A stretch of 44,775 bases of DNA, from NCBI GenBank assembly GCA_020248865.1, contig JADCGS010000015.1, forward strand, positions 1 to 44,775. The letters run 5' to 3'. The position numbers and the translations under genes were made by a program. The notes below the pieces were generated by a model that had not been told where the DNA came from, made no database searches, and saw only the letters and a list, made by a program, of their open reading frames with translations. The DNA comes from Burkholderiales bacterium (GTDB lineage: Bacteria > Pseudomonadota > Gammaproteobacteria > Burkholderiales > Burkholderiaceae_F). Of the stretch, positions 28,023 to 38,637 are shown piece by piece. Position 1 is the first letter of the stretch. Every line of letters starts with the position of its first letter.

Positions 28023-28936
28023 TGAGCCCGACCTCTGTCCGCCCCATCTCCGCGTCCGCCGCGCCTGCCGGTCTGCCGGCGGGAACGGCGACCTTTCTTG
28101 CGCCGCTGCAACCGGCCGTGCTGGCGGCCGCCTTTGCGCAGCCCGGTGCCGAGGTGCAGGCGGTGCAGGCCACGGGTTCCACCAACAGCGACTTGGTACG
28201 GCGGGCGCGCGAGACCGCGCCGTCGGCGCCGTGGCTGCGCTGTGCGCTCGAACAGACCGCGGGGCGTGGCCGTCTCGGGCGGCGGTGGTATGCCACACCG
28301 GGCTCGGCCTTCCTCTTCTCGGTGGCGCTGCCGCTGGCGCGCGAGACGCCGCCTGTCGGCGTGACGCTCGCCGTCGGTCTGGCGCTGGCCGAGCGGCTTC
28401 AGTGCCTGACCGAAGCGCTCGGTGTCGTGCTGGGCCCGGACGCTTGGCAGCTGAAATGGCCCAATGACGTCCTCCTGGCGACCCCGGCCGGCCGCGCCAA
28501 GCTGGGCGGCGTGCTGGCCGAGCTGGCGGTCGATCGCCGGGGTCGGCGCAGCCTTGTGGTCGGAGTCGGCCTCAATTTGTGGCTCGACCCTTCCGCGCGC
28601 GGCTCGATCGGGCAGGCCGCGGCGGCGCTGGCCGATGTGCTGCCACTGGCGCAGTTGGCACCGTTACGCGAGCGCTGGCTCGGCGAACTCGCCGGGGCCG
28701 TGGTCGGCGCCGTGCGCGAGGTCCAGGCGCAGGGCTTCATGCCGAGGCAGGCCGACTACATGCGCCGCTTTGCCGACCTGAACCGCGCGGTGGAGCTGAG
28801 CGAGCAGGGCAGCCCGGTCGCGCAGGGCCGCGCCCTGGGCGTGGACGGCGAAGGGCGGCTGCTGGTCGAGGCGGGCGGCCGAGTCCGCAGCTTTGCCAGT
28901 GGCGAGTTGACGCTGCGCGCCGGGGTGGTGCGATGA
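28022..28936 (+). CDS. birA: Biotin-[acetyl-CoA-carboxylase] ligase (monofunctional)
   Basis: BirA activates biotin with ATP and attaches it to the AccB subunit of acetyl-CoA carboxylase. The 304-residue product has STNSDLVRRA, EQTAGRGRLGRRWYATPGSAFLFS (biotinyl-AMP loop), LKWPNDVLL and KLGGVLAELAV, then a small C-terminal domain with RALGVDGEGRLLVEAGG. The N-terminal DNA-binding domain of E. coli BirA is absent, so it should not act as a repressor. The GTG 28022 start lies in a tandem repeat; a later start is possible, since the first 30 residues are not conserved. Coupled to coaX by ATGA. Confidence 0.94.
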   Translation: MSPTSVRPISASAAPAGLPAGTATFLAPLQPAVLAAAFAQPGAEVQAVQATGSTNSDLVRRARETAPSAPWLRCALEQTAGRGRLGRRWYATPGSAFLFSVALPLARETPPVGVTLAVGLALAERLQCLTEALGVVLGPDAWQLKWPNDVLLATPAGRAKLGGVLAELAVDRRGRRSLVVGVGLNLWLDPSARGSIGQAAAALADVLPLAQLAPLRERWLGELAGAVVGAVREVQAQGFMPRQADYMRRFADLNRAVELSEQGSPVAQGRALGVDGEGRLLVEAGGRVRSFASGELTLRAGVVR

Positions 28937-29841
28937 GCCTGCTCGTCGTCGACGCCGGCAACACCGCGGTCAAGTGGGCGATCTCCGATCGCTCGGGCCT
29001 GCGTTTCGTCGGCAGCGGCGTGCAGGGCCACGTGGCCACGGCCGATCTGCAGGCCCAGCTGACGGCGGTATGGGCGCCGCTGACGCCGACGGCGTTCTAC
29101 GGCATCAGCGTGGCCGACCCCGGGGTGGTCCGTGCCATCGAGCGGGCCGCGCACTCCGCCGGCGGCCTGCCGGTCACCTGGTTTGCGACCCAGCGGCACT
29201 TCGAGGGGCGCGGCGCGGCGCACGCGGCAGCACTGCTCAATGGCTACCGTGACCCGGCTCAACTGGGAACGGATCGCTGGCACGGCATGATCGCCGCCTG
29301 CGCCAAGTACCCGGACGAGTCGCTGGTCATCGTCAGCGCCGGCACCGCCACCACGGTGGACTGCGTGCGTGCCGGGCCGCTGGCGGCGGCGGTGTTTGTC
29401 GGCGGCGCGATCGCGCCCGGCTTCGACCTGATGCGGCTGGCGCTCGCCCGTGGCACGGCCCGGTTGCCACTGGTCGAAGAGGCCGCCGTCACCGCCGCGC
29501 CGCTTGCGCACCCCGCGACCACCGAGGAGGCCATCGCAACGGGCGTGTTGTTTGCGCAGCTGGGGCTGGTGGAGAACGTGGTGCGCCAGTTCTCGGACGA
29601 GCTCAAGCAGGCACAGAAGGCCCCGCCGCGCCTGCTGCTCACCGGCGGCCGGAGGCGCTACTTGCTCGGGGTGCTGACCCGCTCGCTGCTTGCGGGTCGA
29701 TCGGTCAGTGCACTCGCGCTGGAAGACGGCCTTGCCCTGCGCGGGGCGGCGTTGCGCGCACTCAGCGAGGAGGCGGCTGCGCAGCCTAGCGAAACGACGG
29801 CGGGGCCCGCCGCTCCCGGCGCGACCGCGGCGGTCCGATGA
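28933..29841 (+). CDS. coaX: Type III pantothenate kinase
   Basis: CoaX phosphorylates pantothenate, the first step of CoA synthesis. The 302-residue ASKHA-fold protein has LLVVDAGNTAVKWA (phosphate-binding), YRDPAQLGTDRWHGMIAA, VSAGTATTVDCV and FVGGAIAPGFDLMRLALARGTARLP, all typical of type III enzymes. The C-terminal 20 residues are Ala-rich. ATGA overlap with birA upstream and with the SPOR gene downstream shows a tightly coupled three-gene unit. Confidence 0.96.
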   Translation: MSLLVVDAGNTAVKWAISDRSGLRFVGSGVQGHVATADLQAQLTAVWAPLTPTAFYGISVADPGVVRAIERAAHSAGGLPVTWFATQRHFEGRGAAHAAALLNGYRDPAQLGTDRWHGMIAACAKYPDESLVIVSAGTATTVDCVRAGPLAAAVFVGGAIAPGFDLMRLALARGTARLPLVEEAAVTAAPLAHPATTEEAIATGVLFAQLGLVENVVRQFSDELKQAQKAPPRLLLTGGRRRYLLGVLTRSLLAGRSVSALALEDGLALRGAALRALSEEAAAQPSETTAGPAAPGATAAVR

Positions 29842-30533
29842 AGCTGCTGTTCCTGCTGCTGGTGCTCGTCAATCTGGCGCTGTTCGCCTGGCACAGCGGT
29901 GCCTTCGGCACCCTGCCCGAAGCGGGCCGCGAGCCGGCGCGTTTGACCAACCAGATCGCGCCCGAACGCATCCGCGTGCTCACGCCGGACGAGGTGAAGA
30001 AGCTGCGCGAGCAGGCGCGCGAGGCGGCCCCGGGCGCGGGCGGGTTTTCCTTCGCGTCGCTCGACCTGGCGGGCGGCCAGGCCTGCGTCGAACTGGGCGA
30101 CTTTGCCGGCTCGGAACTGGCGCGCGCGCGCGCCCGCCTCGATGCGCTCGATCTCGGCGCGCGGCTGTCCTCGCGCACGGTGGAGATCCCCGGCTGGACC
30201 CTGGTGTACCTGCCGCCCTTCAAGACCCGGGCCGAGGCGGAGCGCGCTGCGGGCGAGTTGAAGAAGCAGGGCGTGCGCGACCTCGCGGTGCTTGACAACG
30301 CGGCGATTCGTTTCGGCATCGCGCTAGGCGCGTTTCGCGACGCCGAGCTTGCCAGGAGCCATCTGGCAGACCTGGAGAAACGCGGCGTCAAGGGCGCGCG
30401 CATCAGCGACAAACCGGGCACGCAGCCGGGCACGCGCTTCGTGATCAGGGGGCTGGATGCGGCAACCGTCGAGCGGCTGCGCGGCCTGCAGAAGGAGCTG
30501 GCGCCAGCGCGTTTTAGCGCCTGCGCCGCGTAA
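29838..30533 (+). CDS. SPOR-domain protein with N-terminal membrane anchor
   Basis: The 231-residue product begins MKLLFLLLVLVNLALFAW, one membrane anchor or uncleaved signal. A Gln/Glu/Ala-rich linker follows, and a C-terminal SPOR-like repeat region (WTLVYLPPFKTRAEAERAAGELKKQGVRDLAV and IALGAFRDAELARSHLADLEKRGV). It would reach into the periplasm and bind glycan strands. It follows coaX by a 4-base overlap, as in many Burkholderiales. The last codons and the TAA stop lie inside the repeat element at 30523-30647, so the natural C-terminus may have been changed by the insertion. Confidence 0.87.
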   Translation: MKLLFLLLVLVNLALFAWHSGAFGTLPEAGREPARLTNQIAPERIRVLTPDEVKKLREQAREAAPGAGGFSFASLDLAGGQACVELGDFAGSELARARARLDALDLGARLSSRTVEIPGWTLVYLPPFKTRAEAERAAGELKKQGVRDLAVLDNAAIRFGIALGAFRDAELARSHLADLEKRGVKGARISDKPGTQPGTRFVIRGLDAATVERLRGLQKELAPARFSACAA

Positions 30534-30647
30534 ACCTGCGTAGCCTCGGCCGTCCAAAGTGGCTTGGGCCAAGTGCAGGCGACCGCCGCGGCTTACAGAG
30601 GCAGATCGTGGTTGCACGGGGGCGACCCGGTGAAACATCCGGGCTAG
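30523..30647 (+). repeat. Right-half copy of the CTAG/MITE-like element
   Basis: This 125-base stretch aligns without gaps to 26165-26289; I count five differences. It ends GGTGAAACATCCGGGCTAG, followed directly by a second CTAG. The left half of the element is absent. It lies between the convergent SPOR and HIT genes and contains the SPOR gene's TAA stop (CAA in the other copy). The second CTAG (30648-30651) holds the HIT gene stop. Confidence 0.85.
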
Positions 30648-31088
30648 CTAGCCGACCGGTGCGTCGGGCAAGCGGGTGCGGATCTCGGCGGCCAGTGTGT
30701 CGAGCTTCGTGCGGCGAATGTCGCGTCCGCCCGCATCCTCCTCGCGCAGCCGTTCGGCCCATACCGGTCGCGGAAAATGCGCGTCGGTCTCGTAGCGTGG
30801 GATTACGTGCCAGTGCAGGTGCGGCGTCAGATTGCCGAGGCTGGCGAGGTTGATCTTTTGCGGTGCCAGCACCGCACGCACCGCGCCTTCCACCGCGAAC
30901 ACGGCGCCCATGAGCCGCGCGATCTGCGGCGGTTGCAGATCGGTCATCTCCCTGACGTGTGCGTTCCAGATCACACGGCAGAAGCCGGGGTGGTCGGCGT
31001 CGTCCACCAGCACCACCCGCAGCTCGTCGTTGCGCAGCACCAGCGAGCCGCCGTCGGTGGTGCAAAGTTCGCAGTCGTGGCTAGCCAC
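30648..31088 (-). CDS. HIT-family nucleotide-binding hydrolase
   Basis: The 146-residue product has the histidine-triad motif LTPHLHWHVIPRYETDAHFP and the upstream DDADHPGFCRVIWNAHVREMTDL typical of a HIT subgroup in betaproteobacteria. Such enzymes hydrolyse nucleotide phosphoramidates or related bonds; substrate unknown. GTG 31088 is preceded by GAGAGGA at a good distance; TTG 31103 is an in-frame alternative giving 151 residues. It follows the small membrane protein gene by about 20 bases on the same strand. Confidence 0.9.
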   Translation of the reverse strand: MASHDCELCTTDGGSLVLRNDELRVVLVDDADHPGFCRVIWNAHVREMTDLQPPQIARLMGAVFAVEGAVRAVLAPQKINLASLGNLTPHLHWHVIPRYETDAHFPRPVWAERLREEDAGGRDIRRTKLDTLAAEIRTRLPDAPVG

Positions 31089-31107
31089 TATTCCTCTCGC
31101 CAAGCAG

Positions 31108-31386
31108 CTACGCGACGGCGCGCAGACACTTGGCGTTGTCGAGCGCCTCCACTAAGGCATGGAGCGCGAGGCAAACGGCCAGTACGAGGATCGCGCCAAC
31201 GACCCACGGAACTCCTCCAACACCGCCGAGCAAAGAGTTAACTCCCGCGGCGATGAGCGCCCCGGCGATCATCCAGCCCGGACGGCGCCTGCGGCTGCTG
31301 TACTCATCGAGCGTCAGTAACGCGTGCCGACGGTCGGCGGTATCGCGAGCAAGCCGTTCGGCTTCGACTTCCTGCGCCACGTTCAT
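31108..31386 (-). CDS. Small two-helix membrane protein
   Basis: The 92-residue product begins MNVAQEVEAERLARDTADRR, a charged helical part, then has two hydrophobic helices (WMIAGALIAAGVNSLLGGVG and WVVGAILVLAVCLALHALVE). No family is recognised. ATG 31386 has GAGG nine bases upstream; an in-frame ATG at 31401 would add five residues. It lies 20 bases after the DUF3683 gene stop and is probably cotranscribed with it and the HIT gene. Confidence 0.65.
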   Translation of the reverse strand: MNVAQEVEAERLARDTADRRHALLTLDEYSSRRRRPGWMIAGALIAAGVNSLLGGVGGVPWVVGAILVLAVCLALHALVEALDNAKCLRAVA

Positions 31387-31406
31387 GGTTGTTTGCCTCA
31401 TCTCCG

Positions 31407-34400
31407 TTAAACGAGGACTCTCTCGATGCCGCCCGCGTTGGCGCCCTGCACGTACTGCGGCAGCCAGTTCTCGCCGAGCACGTGGCGGGCGATCTCCACC
31501 ACGATGTAGTCGGCATCGGTGGCCGCATCGTCGTTGTAGCGCTTCAGGCCCTGCAGGCAGCTCGGGCAGGAGGTCAGGATCTTGACCTCGCCCGCAAAGC
31601 CGTCGGCGCGCAGCTTGTCCGCGCCCTTGCGCATCTCCTCTTCCTTGCGGAAGCGCACCTGGGTGGAGACATCCGGGCGGGCGACGGCGAAGGTGCCGCT
31701 TTCGCCGCAGCAGCGGTCGTTCTTCTCGATGGCTACCGCATCGGCGGTGGCGATCAGCGCATTGACCGTCTTCAGCGGGTCCTGCTGCTTCATCGGGCTG
31801 TGGCAGGGGTCGTGGTACATGTAGCGCGTGCCCGTCACGCCTTCGAGCCGCACGCCTTTTTCCAGCAGGTACTCGTGGATGTCGATGATGCGGCAGCCGG
31901 GAAAGATCTCCTCGAATTTGTAGCCCATGAGCTGGTCATAGCAGGTGCCGCAGCTCACCACCACCGTCTTGATGTCGAGGTAGTTCAGCGTGTTGGCAAC
32001 CCGGTGGAACAGCACGCGGTTGTCGGTGATGATCTTCTCGGCCTTGTCGAACTGGCCGGCGCCGCGCTGCGGATAACCGCAGCACAGGTAGCCCGGCGGC
32101 AGGACCGTCTGCACGCCCACATGCCACAGCATGGCCTGCGTGGCCAGGCCCACCTGCGAGAACAGCCGTTCCGAGCCGCAGCCCGGAAAGTAGAACACCG
32201 CCTCGGCCTCGCTGCTGGTGGTCTGCGGGTTGCGGATGATCGGGACGTAGTGCGGATCCTCGATGTCGAGCAGCGCGCGCGCCGTCTTCTTCGGCAGGTT
32301 GCCCGGCATCTTCTTGTTGACGAAGTGAATCACCTGCGCCTTGACCGGCGGCTTGCCGGTGGAGGCCGGCGGCTGCTTCGTCGTCGGCGCGGCGAACGGC
32401 CGCAGCAGCTCCGCCGCCAGGCGCTGCGCCTTGTAGCCCCACCCGATCATCGCGGTGCGCGCCAGCTTGATGGTCTGCGGGTCCCTGGCATTGAGGAAGA
32501 ACATCGAGGCGGCGGTGCCCGGGTTGAACCTGCTCTTGCCCATGCGCCGCAGCAGGTCCTTCATCATCATCGACACGTTGCCGAAGTCGATGTCCACCGG
32601 ACAGGGGCTCTCGCACTTGTGGCACACCGTGCAGTGCTCGGCCACGTCGGCAAACTCGTCCCAGTGCTTGATGCTGACCCCGCGCCGGGTCTGCTCCTCG
32701 TACAGGAAGGCCTCCACCAGCAGCGAGGTCGCGAGGATCTTGTTGCGCGGCGAGTACAGCAGGTTGGCGCGCGGCACGTGGGTCGCGCACACCGGCTTGC
32801 ACTTGCCGCAGCGCAGGCAGTCCTTGATCGCGTCGCTCACGCCCTTGATGTCGCTCTGCTGCATGATCAGCGACTCGTGGCCCATCAGGCCGAAGCTGGG
32901 CGTGTAGGCGTCGCGCAGGTCGGCCCCGGGCAGCAGCTTGCCCTTGTTGAAGCGGCCCTCGGGATCGACGCGGTTCTTGTAGGCGCGGAACGCCTGCGTT
33001 TCGGCGTCGGTCAGGAACTCGAGCTTGGTCAGGCCGATGCCATGCTCGCCGGAGATGACGCCGTCGAGATCACGCGCGATCTGCATGATGCGCGCCACCG
33101 TCTCGTGCGCCACCCGCAGCATGGCGTAGTTGTCGCTGTTGACCGGGATGTTGGTGTGCACGTTGCCGTCGCCGGCATGCATGTGCAGCGCCACGAACAC
33201 ACGGCCGCGCAACACCCGCTGGTGGATCGCCTCGCACTCGGCCAGCACCGGCGCGAAGGCGCTGCCGGCGAAAATGCGCTCCAGCGGCGCGCGGATCTCG
33301 GTCTTCCAGCTCACGCGGATCGAATGGTCCTGCAGCAGCGCCACCAGCGGCTCGGCGGCGCGCTGCGCACTCAGGCCCACCAGGTGGGTGATGCCGAGCG
33401 CGGTCAGCTCGCCCTGCGCCGGGCCCACCGGCGTGTCGAAGTGGTGCAGCAGGTACAGCCAGCGCTTGCGCGCAAAGTCGATCAGCTCGCCGGCCTGCTC
33501 GACGCGGTCGCCCAGCACCTCGTCGCGTGGCAGCCGGTCGAACTCGACGTCGCCGGTCTTGCCGAGCCCGAATTCGGTGGCCAGATACCCCTGCAACTGG
33601 TCCAGCAGCTCGAGCTTGTTCCTGATGCTCAGCTCGATGTTGATCCGCTCGATCGCATCGGTGTAGTCGCCCATGCGTTCGAGCGGGATCACCACGTCCT
33701 CGTTGAGCTTGAAGGCGTTGGTGTGGCGGGAAATGGCGGCGGTCTTGGCGCGGTCGAGCCAGAACTTCTTGCGCGCCTCCGCGCTCACCGCAATGAAGCC
33801 CTCGCCAGCGCGCGAGTTGGCAATGCGCACCACCTCGCTGGTGGCGCGCGCCACGGCCGCGTCGTCGTCGCCGACGATGTCGCCGATCAGCACCATCTTC
33901 GGCAGCACTCCGCGCTTGCTCTTGGTGGCGTAACCCACCGCGCGCAGGTAGCGCTCGTCCAGGTGCTCCAGACCGGCGAGCAGCACGCCCGTGTCCTGCT
34001 GACGGCCGAGCAGCAGGTCCTTGATCTCGACGATGCTCGGCACCGCCTGCCGGGCTGGCCCGAAGAACTCCAGGCACACGGTGCGGATGTTCTTCGGCAT
34101 CCGGTGCAGCACGAAGCGCGCCGCGGTGATGATGCCGTCGCAGCCTTCCTTCTGCACCCCCGGCACGCCGCCGAGGAACTTGTCGGTGACGTCCTTGCCC
34201 AGACCCAGCTTGCGGAACGCCGCGCCCGGCATCTCGATGCGCTCGCGCCGCAGTTCGCGCGCCTCGCCGGCGCTCTGGCGGCCGTCCTTCCACACCAGCT
34301 CGAACAGCACCTGCGCCGCGTCGTGGATCTTGCCGAGGTTGTGGTTCACGCGCGTGACCTCGAGCCAGTTGCCGTCGGGGTCGACCATCCGCCACCAGGC

Positions 34401-35339
34401 CAGGTTGTCGAGCGCCGTGCCCCACAGCACCGCCTTCTTGCCGCCGGCGTTCATCGCGATGTTGCCGCCGATGCACGAGCTGTCGGCCGAGGTCGGGTCG
34501 ACCGCGAACACCAGCCCCGCCTTCTCGGCGGCGTCGGCCACGCGCCGCGTGACCGTGCCGGCGCCGCAGCCGATCGTGGCCGTGGGGCGGGCCACGCCCG
34601 GCAGCGCCGTCGTCTCCACCGCGCCCAGTTGCTCCAGCTTCTCGGTGTTGATGACCGCCGAGTAGGGCGTCAAGGGCACCGCCGAGCCGGTGTAGCCGGT
34701 GCCGCCGCCGCGCGGGATGACGGTCAGGCCCAGCTCGAAGCAGGCGCGCACCAGCGCCGGCACCTCGTCCTCGCGGTCCGGCGCCAGCACCACGAACGGG
34801 TACTCCACGCGCCAGTCGGTGGCGTCGGTGACGTGCGAGACGCGCGCAAAGGCGTCGAAGCCGACGTTGTCGCTGCGCGTGATGCGGGTGAACATCCGGC
34901 GCGCCTTCTTGCGCAGGTCCCATATCGCGGAGAAGTCGGTCTCGAACTTCGCCACCGCCTTGCGCGCGGCCGTCAGCAGCAGGCCGACCTTGCCGTCGCG
35001 CTCGGCATCCTGCGGCTCGCGCCGCTTGTCGATCTCGTGCAGCCGGTGGTGCAGCGCCTCGATAAGGAGCTTGCGGCGCTTAGGATTGTCGAGCAGGTCT
35101 TCCTGCAGATAGGGGTTGCGCTGGACCACCCAGATGTCGCCCAGCACCTCGTACAGCATGCGCGCGCTGCGCCCGGTGCGCCGCTCGCCGCGCAGCGCGT
35201 CGAGCACGCGCCAACTGTCCTGCCCGAGCAGCCGGATCACGATCTCGCGATCGGAGAACGAGGTGTAGTTGTAGGGAATCTCGCGCAGGCGGACCGGGGC
35301 TTCGGCGCGCAGGGCTTGCGGGGGCAGGGGTGCGTTCAT
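31407..35339 (-). CDS. DUF3683 giant FAD-linked oxidase / Fe-S oxidoreductase
   Basis: The 1310-residue product fuses several modules. The DUF3683 N-terminus ([19 protein letters not shown]) comes first, then a FAD-binding PCMH oxidase domain ([33 protein letters not shown]) and its C-terminal cap ([25 protein letters not shown]). A 2x[4Fe-4S] domain follows ([23 protein letters not shown]), then two CCG domains ([44 protein letters not shown]). It resembles D-lactate/glycolate dehydrogenases with all subunits in one chain; the physiological substrate is not established. ATG 35339 fits; the 27 residues before it are not conserved. Confidence 0.93.
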   Translation of the reverse strand: MNAPLPPQALRAEAPVRLREIPYNYTSFSDREIVIRLLGQDSWRVLDALRGERRTGRSARMLYEVLGDIWVVQRNPYLQEDLLDNPKRRKLLIEALHHRLHEIDKRREPQDAERDGKVGLLLTAARKAVAKFETDFSAIWDLRKKARRMFTRITRSDNVGFDAFARVSHVTDATDWRVEYPFVVLAPDREDEVPALVRACFELGLTVIPRGGGTGYTGSAVPLTPYSAVINTEKLEQLGAVETTALPGVARPTATIGCGAGTVTRRVADAAEKAGLVFAVDPTSADSSCIGGNIAMNAGGKKAVLWGTALDNLAWWRMVDPDGNWLEVTRVNHNLGKIHDAAQVLFELVWKDGRQSAGEARELRRERIEMPGAAFRKLGLGKDVTDKFLGGVPGVQKEGCDGIITAARFVLHRMPKNIRTVCLEFFGPARQAVPSIVEIKDLLLGRQQDTGVLLAGLEHLDERYLRAVGYATKSKRGVLPKMVLIGDIVGDDDAAVARATSEVVRIANSRAGEGFIAVSAEARKKFWLDRAKTAAISRHTNAFKLNEDVVIPLERMGDYTDAIERINIELSIRNKLELLDQLQGYLATEFGLGKTGDVEFDRLPRDEVLGDRVEQAGELIDFARKRWLYLLHHFDTPVGPAQGELTALGITHLVGLSAQRAAEPLVALLQDHSIRVSWKTEIRAPLERIFAGSAFAPVLAECEAIHQRVLRGRVFVALHMHAGDGNVHTNIPVNSDNYAMLRVAHETVARIMQIARDLDGVISGEHGIGLTKLEFLTDAETQAFRAYKNRVDPEGRFNKGKLLPGADLRDAYTPSFGLMGHESLIMQQSDIKGVSDAIKDCLRCGKCKPVCATHVPRANLLYSPRNKILATSLLVEAFLYEEQTRRGVSIKHWDEFADVAEHCTVCHKCESPCPVDIDFGNVSMMMKDLLRRMGKSRFNPGTAASMFFLNARDPQTIKLARTAMIGWGYKAQRLAAELLRPFAAPTTKQPPASTGKPPVKAQVIHFVNKKMPGNLPKKTARALLDIEDPHYVPIIRNPQTTSSEAEAVFYFPGCGSERLFSQVGLATQAMLWHVGVQTVLPPGYLCCGYPQRGAGQFDKAEKIITDNRVLFHRVANTLNYLDIKTVVVSCGTCYDQLMGYKFEEIFPGCRIIDIHEYLLEKGVRLEGVTGTRYMYHDPCHSPMKQQDPLKTVNALIATADAVAIEKNDRCCGESGTFAVARPDVSTQVRFRKEEEMRKGADKLRADGFAGEVKILTSCPSCLQGLKRYNDDAATDADYIVVEIARHVLGENWLPQYVQGANAGGIERVLV

Positions 35340-35498
35340 GGGTGCTCGGGCCTGCGCGACAGGTGCAGGCACTGCGGGCCTAGTGTATCTGCGGCACTGC
35401 AGCGAAGCCTGTCGGCACATCAGGGCTTTGCGCTGCCGCCGCGGTCCGGATGCGGCTCGGACGCCGCCTGGAGGCGGCCCTACCCATGGGCGCTGCCC

Positions 35499-36512
35499 TC
35501 ACACCACCAGCGGCGCCTCGTCCAGCGCCGCCACCTGCTCGCGCAGTTCGAGAATGCGCTCCTCCCAGTAGCGCTGCGTGCCGAACCACGGGAAGGCCGC
35601 CGGAAAGGCCGGATCGTGCCAGCGGCGCGCGATCCAGGCGCTGTAATGGAGCAGGCGCAGCGTGCGCAGGGCCTCGACCAGATGCAGCTCGCGCCGGTCG
35701 AACTCGGCAAAGTCCTCGTAGCCCGCCACCAGCGCGGCCAGCCGCGCCAGTTGCTCGTCGCGCTCGCGGCCCAGCAGCATCCAGAGGTCCTGCACCGCCG
35801 GCCCCATGCGGCTGTCGTCGAAGTCGACGAAGTGCGGGCCGCTGCGCGCAGCACCCTCGGTCCACAGCAGATTGCCTTCATGCACGTCGCCGTGCAGGCG
35901 CAGCGCGCGCACAGCGCCGGCGCGCTCGAAGGCGCGCGCCACGCCGTCGAGCGCCTGCTGCGAGACGCCGGCGTAGACCGTGCGCAGCTCGCGCGGCAGC
36001 CAGTCGCCGGCGAGCAGGAAGGCGCGCGGCGCGCGGCCAAAGCTGTCCTGGTCGAGCCCCGGGCGCTCGGCATACGGCCGGGCCGCGCCCACCGCATGGA
36101 GGCGGCCGAGGAAGCGGCCGATCCACTCCAGCACGTCGGCATCGTCGAGGTTGGGCACGCGCCCGCCCTGGCGCGGGAACACGCTGAAGGCAAAGCCGGC
36201 AGCGTGGTGCAGCGTGGCGCCCTGCAAGACCAGCGGCGGCACCGCCGGCACCTCGGCGGCGGCCAGCGCGGCGACGAAGGCATGCTCCTCCAGGATCTGC
36301 GCGTCGCTCCAGCGCGCCGGGCGGTAGAACTTGGCCACCACGTAGCCCGGCCGCCCGTCGTCGCCTTCCACGCCGAGCTGGAACACGCGGTTCTCGTAGC
36401 TGTTGAGCGCCAGCAGGGTGCCGGTGGTGGTCAAGCCCAGCGCATCGACGCTGTTGAGCACGAGGTCCGGCGTCAGGGCGGCATAGGGAGCGGCGGCGGG
36501 CTGGTCGCGCAT
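35499..36512 (-). CDS. srkA: Stress response kinase A (YihE/SrkA)
   Basis: SrkA is an APH-fold Ser/Thr kinase that protects E. coli from stress-induced death. The 337-residue product has the family features NSYENRVFQLG (nucleotide loop), VVAKFYRPARWSDAQILEEHAF with the ATP Lys, LHGDVHEGNLLW (catalytic Asp and Asn) and HFVDFDDSRMGPAVQDLWMLL (Mg-binding Asp), then WFGTQRYWEERI. The 159 bases between it and the DUF3683 gene contain no gene. A repeat copy starts nine bases upstream of its ATG, so its promoter may lie in or beyond that repeat. Confidence 0.95.
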   Translation of the reverse strand: MRDQPAAAPYAALTPDLVLNSVDALGLTTTGTLLALNSYENRVFQLGVEGDDGRPGYVVAKFYRPARWSDAQILEEHAFVAALAAAEVPAVPPLVLQGATLHHAAGFAFSVFPRQGGRVPNLDDADVLEWIGRFLGRLHAVGAARPYAERPGLDQDSFGRAPRAFLLAGDWLPRELRTVYAGVSQQALDGVARAFERAGAVRALRLHGDVHEGNLLWTEGAARSGPHFVDFDDSRMGPAVQDLWMLLGRERDEQLARLAALVAGYEDFAEFDRRELHLVEALRTLRLLHYSAWIARRWHDPAFPAAFPWFGTQRYWEERILELREQVAALDEAPLVV

Positions 36513-36520
36513 GGGCCATG

Positions 36521-36640
36521 CTAGCCCGGATGTTTCGCCAGGTCGCCCCCGTTCATCCTGTCTCTGTTCTCTGAAAGCTGCGCAGACCGCGCGTCATTGG
36601 CCGCAGCCGCTTTGGTCCGTCGGCGCCACGCGGGGGTTGG
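36521..36640 (-). repeat. Diverged right-end copy of the CTAG/MITE-like element, inverted
   Basis: From 36521, CTAGCCCGGATGTTTCGCCA and GTCGCCCCCGTTCATC match the inverted right end at 26289-26255. The next 80 bases (TCTCTG, GGCCGCAGCCGCTTTGGTCCGTCGG) are recognisable but diverged. The far boundary is uncertain. It sits directly before the srkA start and after the macB-like stop at 36709; the remaining 36641-36708 is plain GC-rich sequence. Confidence 0.65.
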
Positions 36641-36708
36641 CGCATCGCTGCTGCCAGCTTGGCGGCAGCCTCGGCGCGACCACGCGCTGCGCGCCGGCCC
36701 GGCGCGCT

Positions 36709-37925
36709 TCAGTCGGTGCGCAGCGCCTCCACCGGCCGCAGCCGGGCGGCCTTGCGGGCCGGGTAGAAGCCGAAGAACAGCCCGATGGCCGCCGACACGC
36801 CGAACGCCAGCAGCAATACGCTGGGCTGCAGGCCGGTCGGCAGATCCATCGTCCGGGCCGCCAGCACGGCCGCGCCGGCACCGAGCAGCAGGCCGATCGC
36901 GCCGCCCACCAGGCAGATGGCCGCCGCCTCGGCCAGGAACTGCAGCATGATGTCGCGGCGCTTGGCGCCGATGGCCATGCGGATGCCGATCTCGCGCGTG
37001 CGCTCGGTCACGGTGACCAGCATGATGTTCATGATGCCGATCCCGCCCACCAGCAGCGAGACGGCGCCGATCGCCCCCAGCACCAGGGTGATGGCGCCGG
37101 TGATGCGGCCCATGGTGCTGATCAGCGAACTCATGTCGCCGAGGGTGAAGTCGTCGGGATCGCCCGGCGCGATGCGATGGCGCTCGCGCATCAGGTTGGC
37201 GACCTCGAAGGCCACGTCGCTGCTGACCGCACCGCGAGCCACCTGGATCATGGCGTAGGAGATCGACCCGGGCGGCAAGCTCGTGCCCAGAGCGCGCGGC
37301 ACCGTGGTCAGCGGCACCAGCACCAGGTCGTCCTGGTCGTTTCCGCCGAAGGCCTTGCCCTTGACGTCCAGCACGCCAACCACCTCGAACGGCACGCCCT
37401 TCATGCGGATGAACTTGCCGATCGGATCCTCGCCGTCCGTGCCGAACAGCTGATCGACCACGGTTTGTCCAATCACGACCACCCGTGCCGCGCCGCGCAC
37501 GTCCGACTCCTGCAGCGAACGGCCGACCGCCACCGTGCGGTTGTTCAGCTCCAGGAACTCGGGCGTCACGCCCTGCGCGACCGCCTGCCAGTTGTTGCCG
37601 CCGAAGGTCGCCTGCGCCTGCGCGGCGATCACCGGCGCCACCCGGGCCACGCCGGGCAGCTCGTGCACGGCGCGCGCGTCGTCCAGCGTCAGCGTGGTGG
37701 CGCGCACGCGTACTCCGCTGGCGCTGCGCGCCCCGGGCGACAGCCACATCAGGTCGGCACCGAACGACTGCAGGTCGCTCACGACCTTCTGCTGCAGCGC
37801 CTGTCCCAGCGCCACCACCACCACCACCGCCGCCACGCCGATGATCATCCCCAGCAGCGTCAGCAGCGTGCGCAGCCGGTTGGCGCCGAGCGCGCGACGG
37901 GCCTCGAGCAGGCCGGAAGCAAGGC

Positions 37926-37929
<4 letters not shown>
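36709..37929 (-). CDS. MacB-type ABC transporter permease
   Basis: The 406-residue product has the MacB/FtsX layout: an N-terminal membrane helix (LRTLLTLLGMIIGVAAVVVVVALG), a large periplasmic domain (about residues 45-270) with VARVAPVIAAQAQATFGG and GVPFEVVGVLDVKG, then three helices with VLGAIGAVSLLVGGIGIMNIMLVTVTERTREIGIRMAIGA and the C-terminal FYPARKAARLRPVEALR. It works by mechanotransmission, driving export through a periplasmic adaptor rather than moving substrate across the inner membrane. It overlaps the ATPase gene by four bases. In E. coli MacB the ATPase and permease are fused; here they are separate. Confidence 0.94.
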
Positions 37930-38630
<701 letters not shown>

Positions 38631-38637
38631 GTCGGTG

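Noticed and set aside
31389..36524. A 1711-codon open frame on the plus strand opposite the DUF3683 and srkA genes
   Set aside because: It is a mirror of the GC-rich codon pattern of the minus-strand genes, is full of Arg/His/Ala/Gly runs and has no domain-like sequence. The minus-strand genes have clear motifs.
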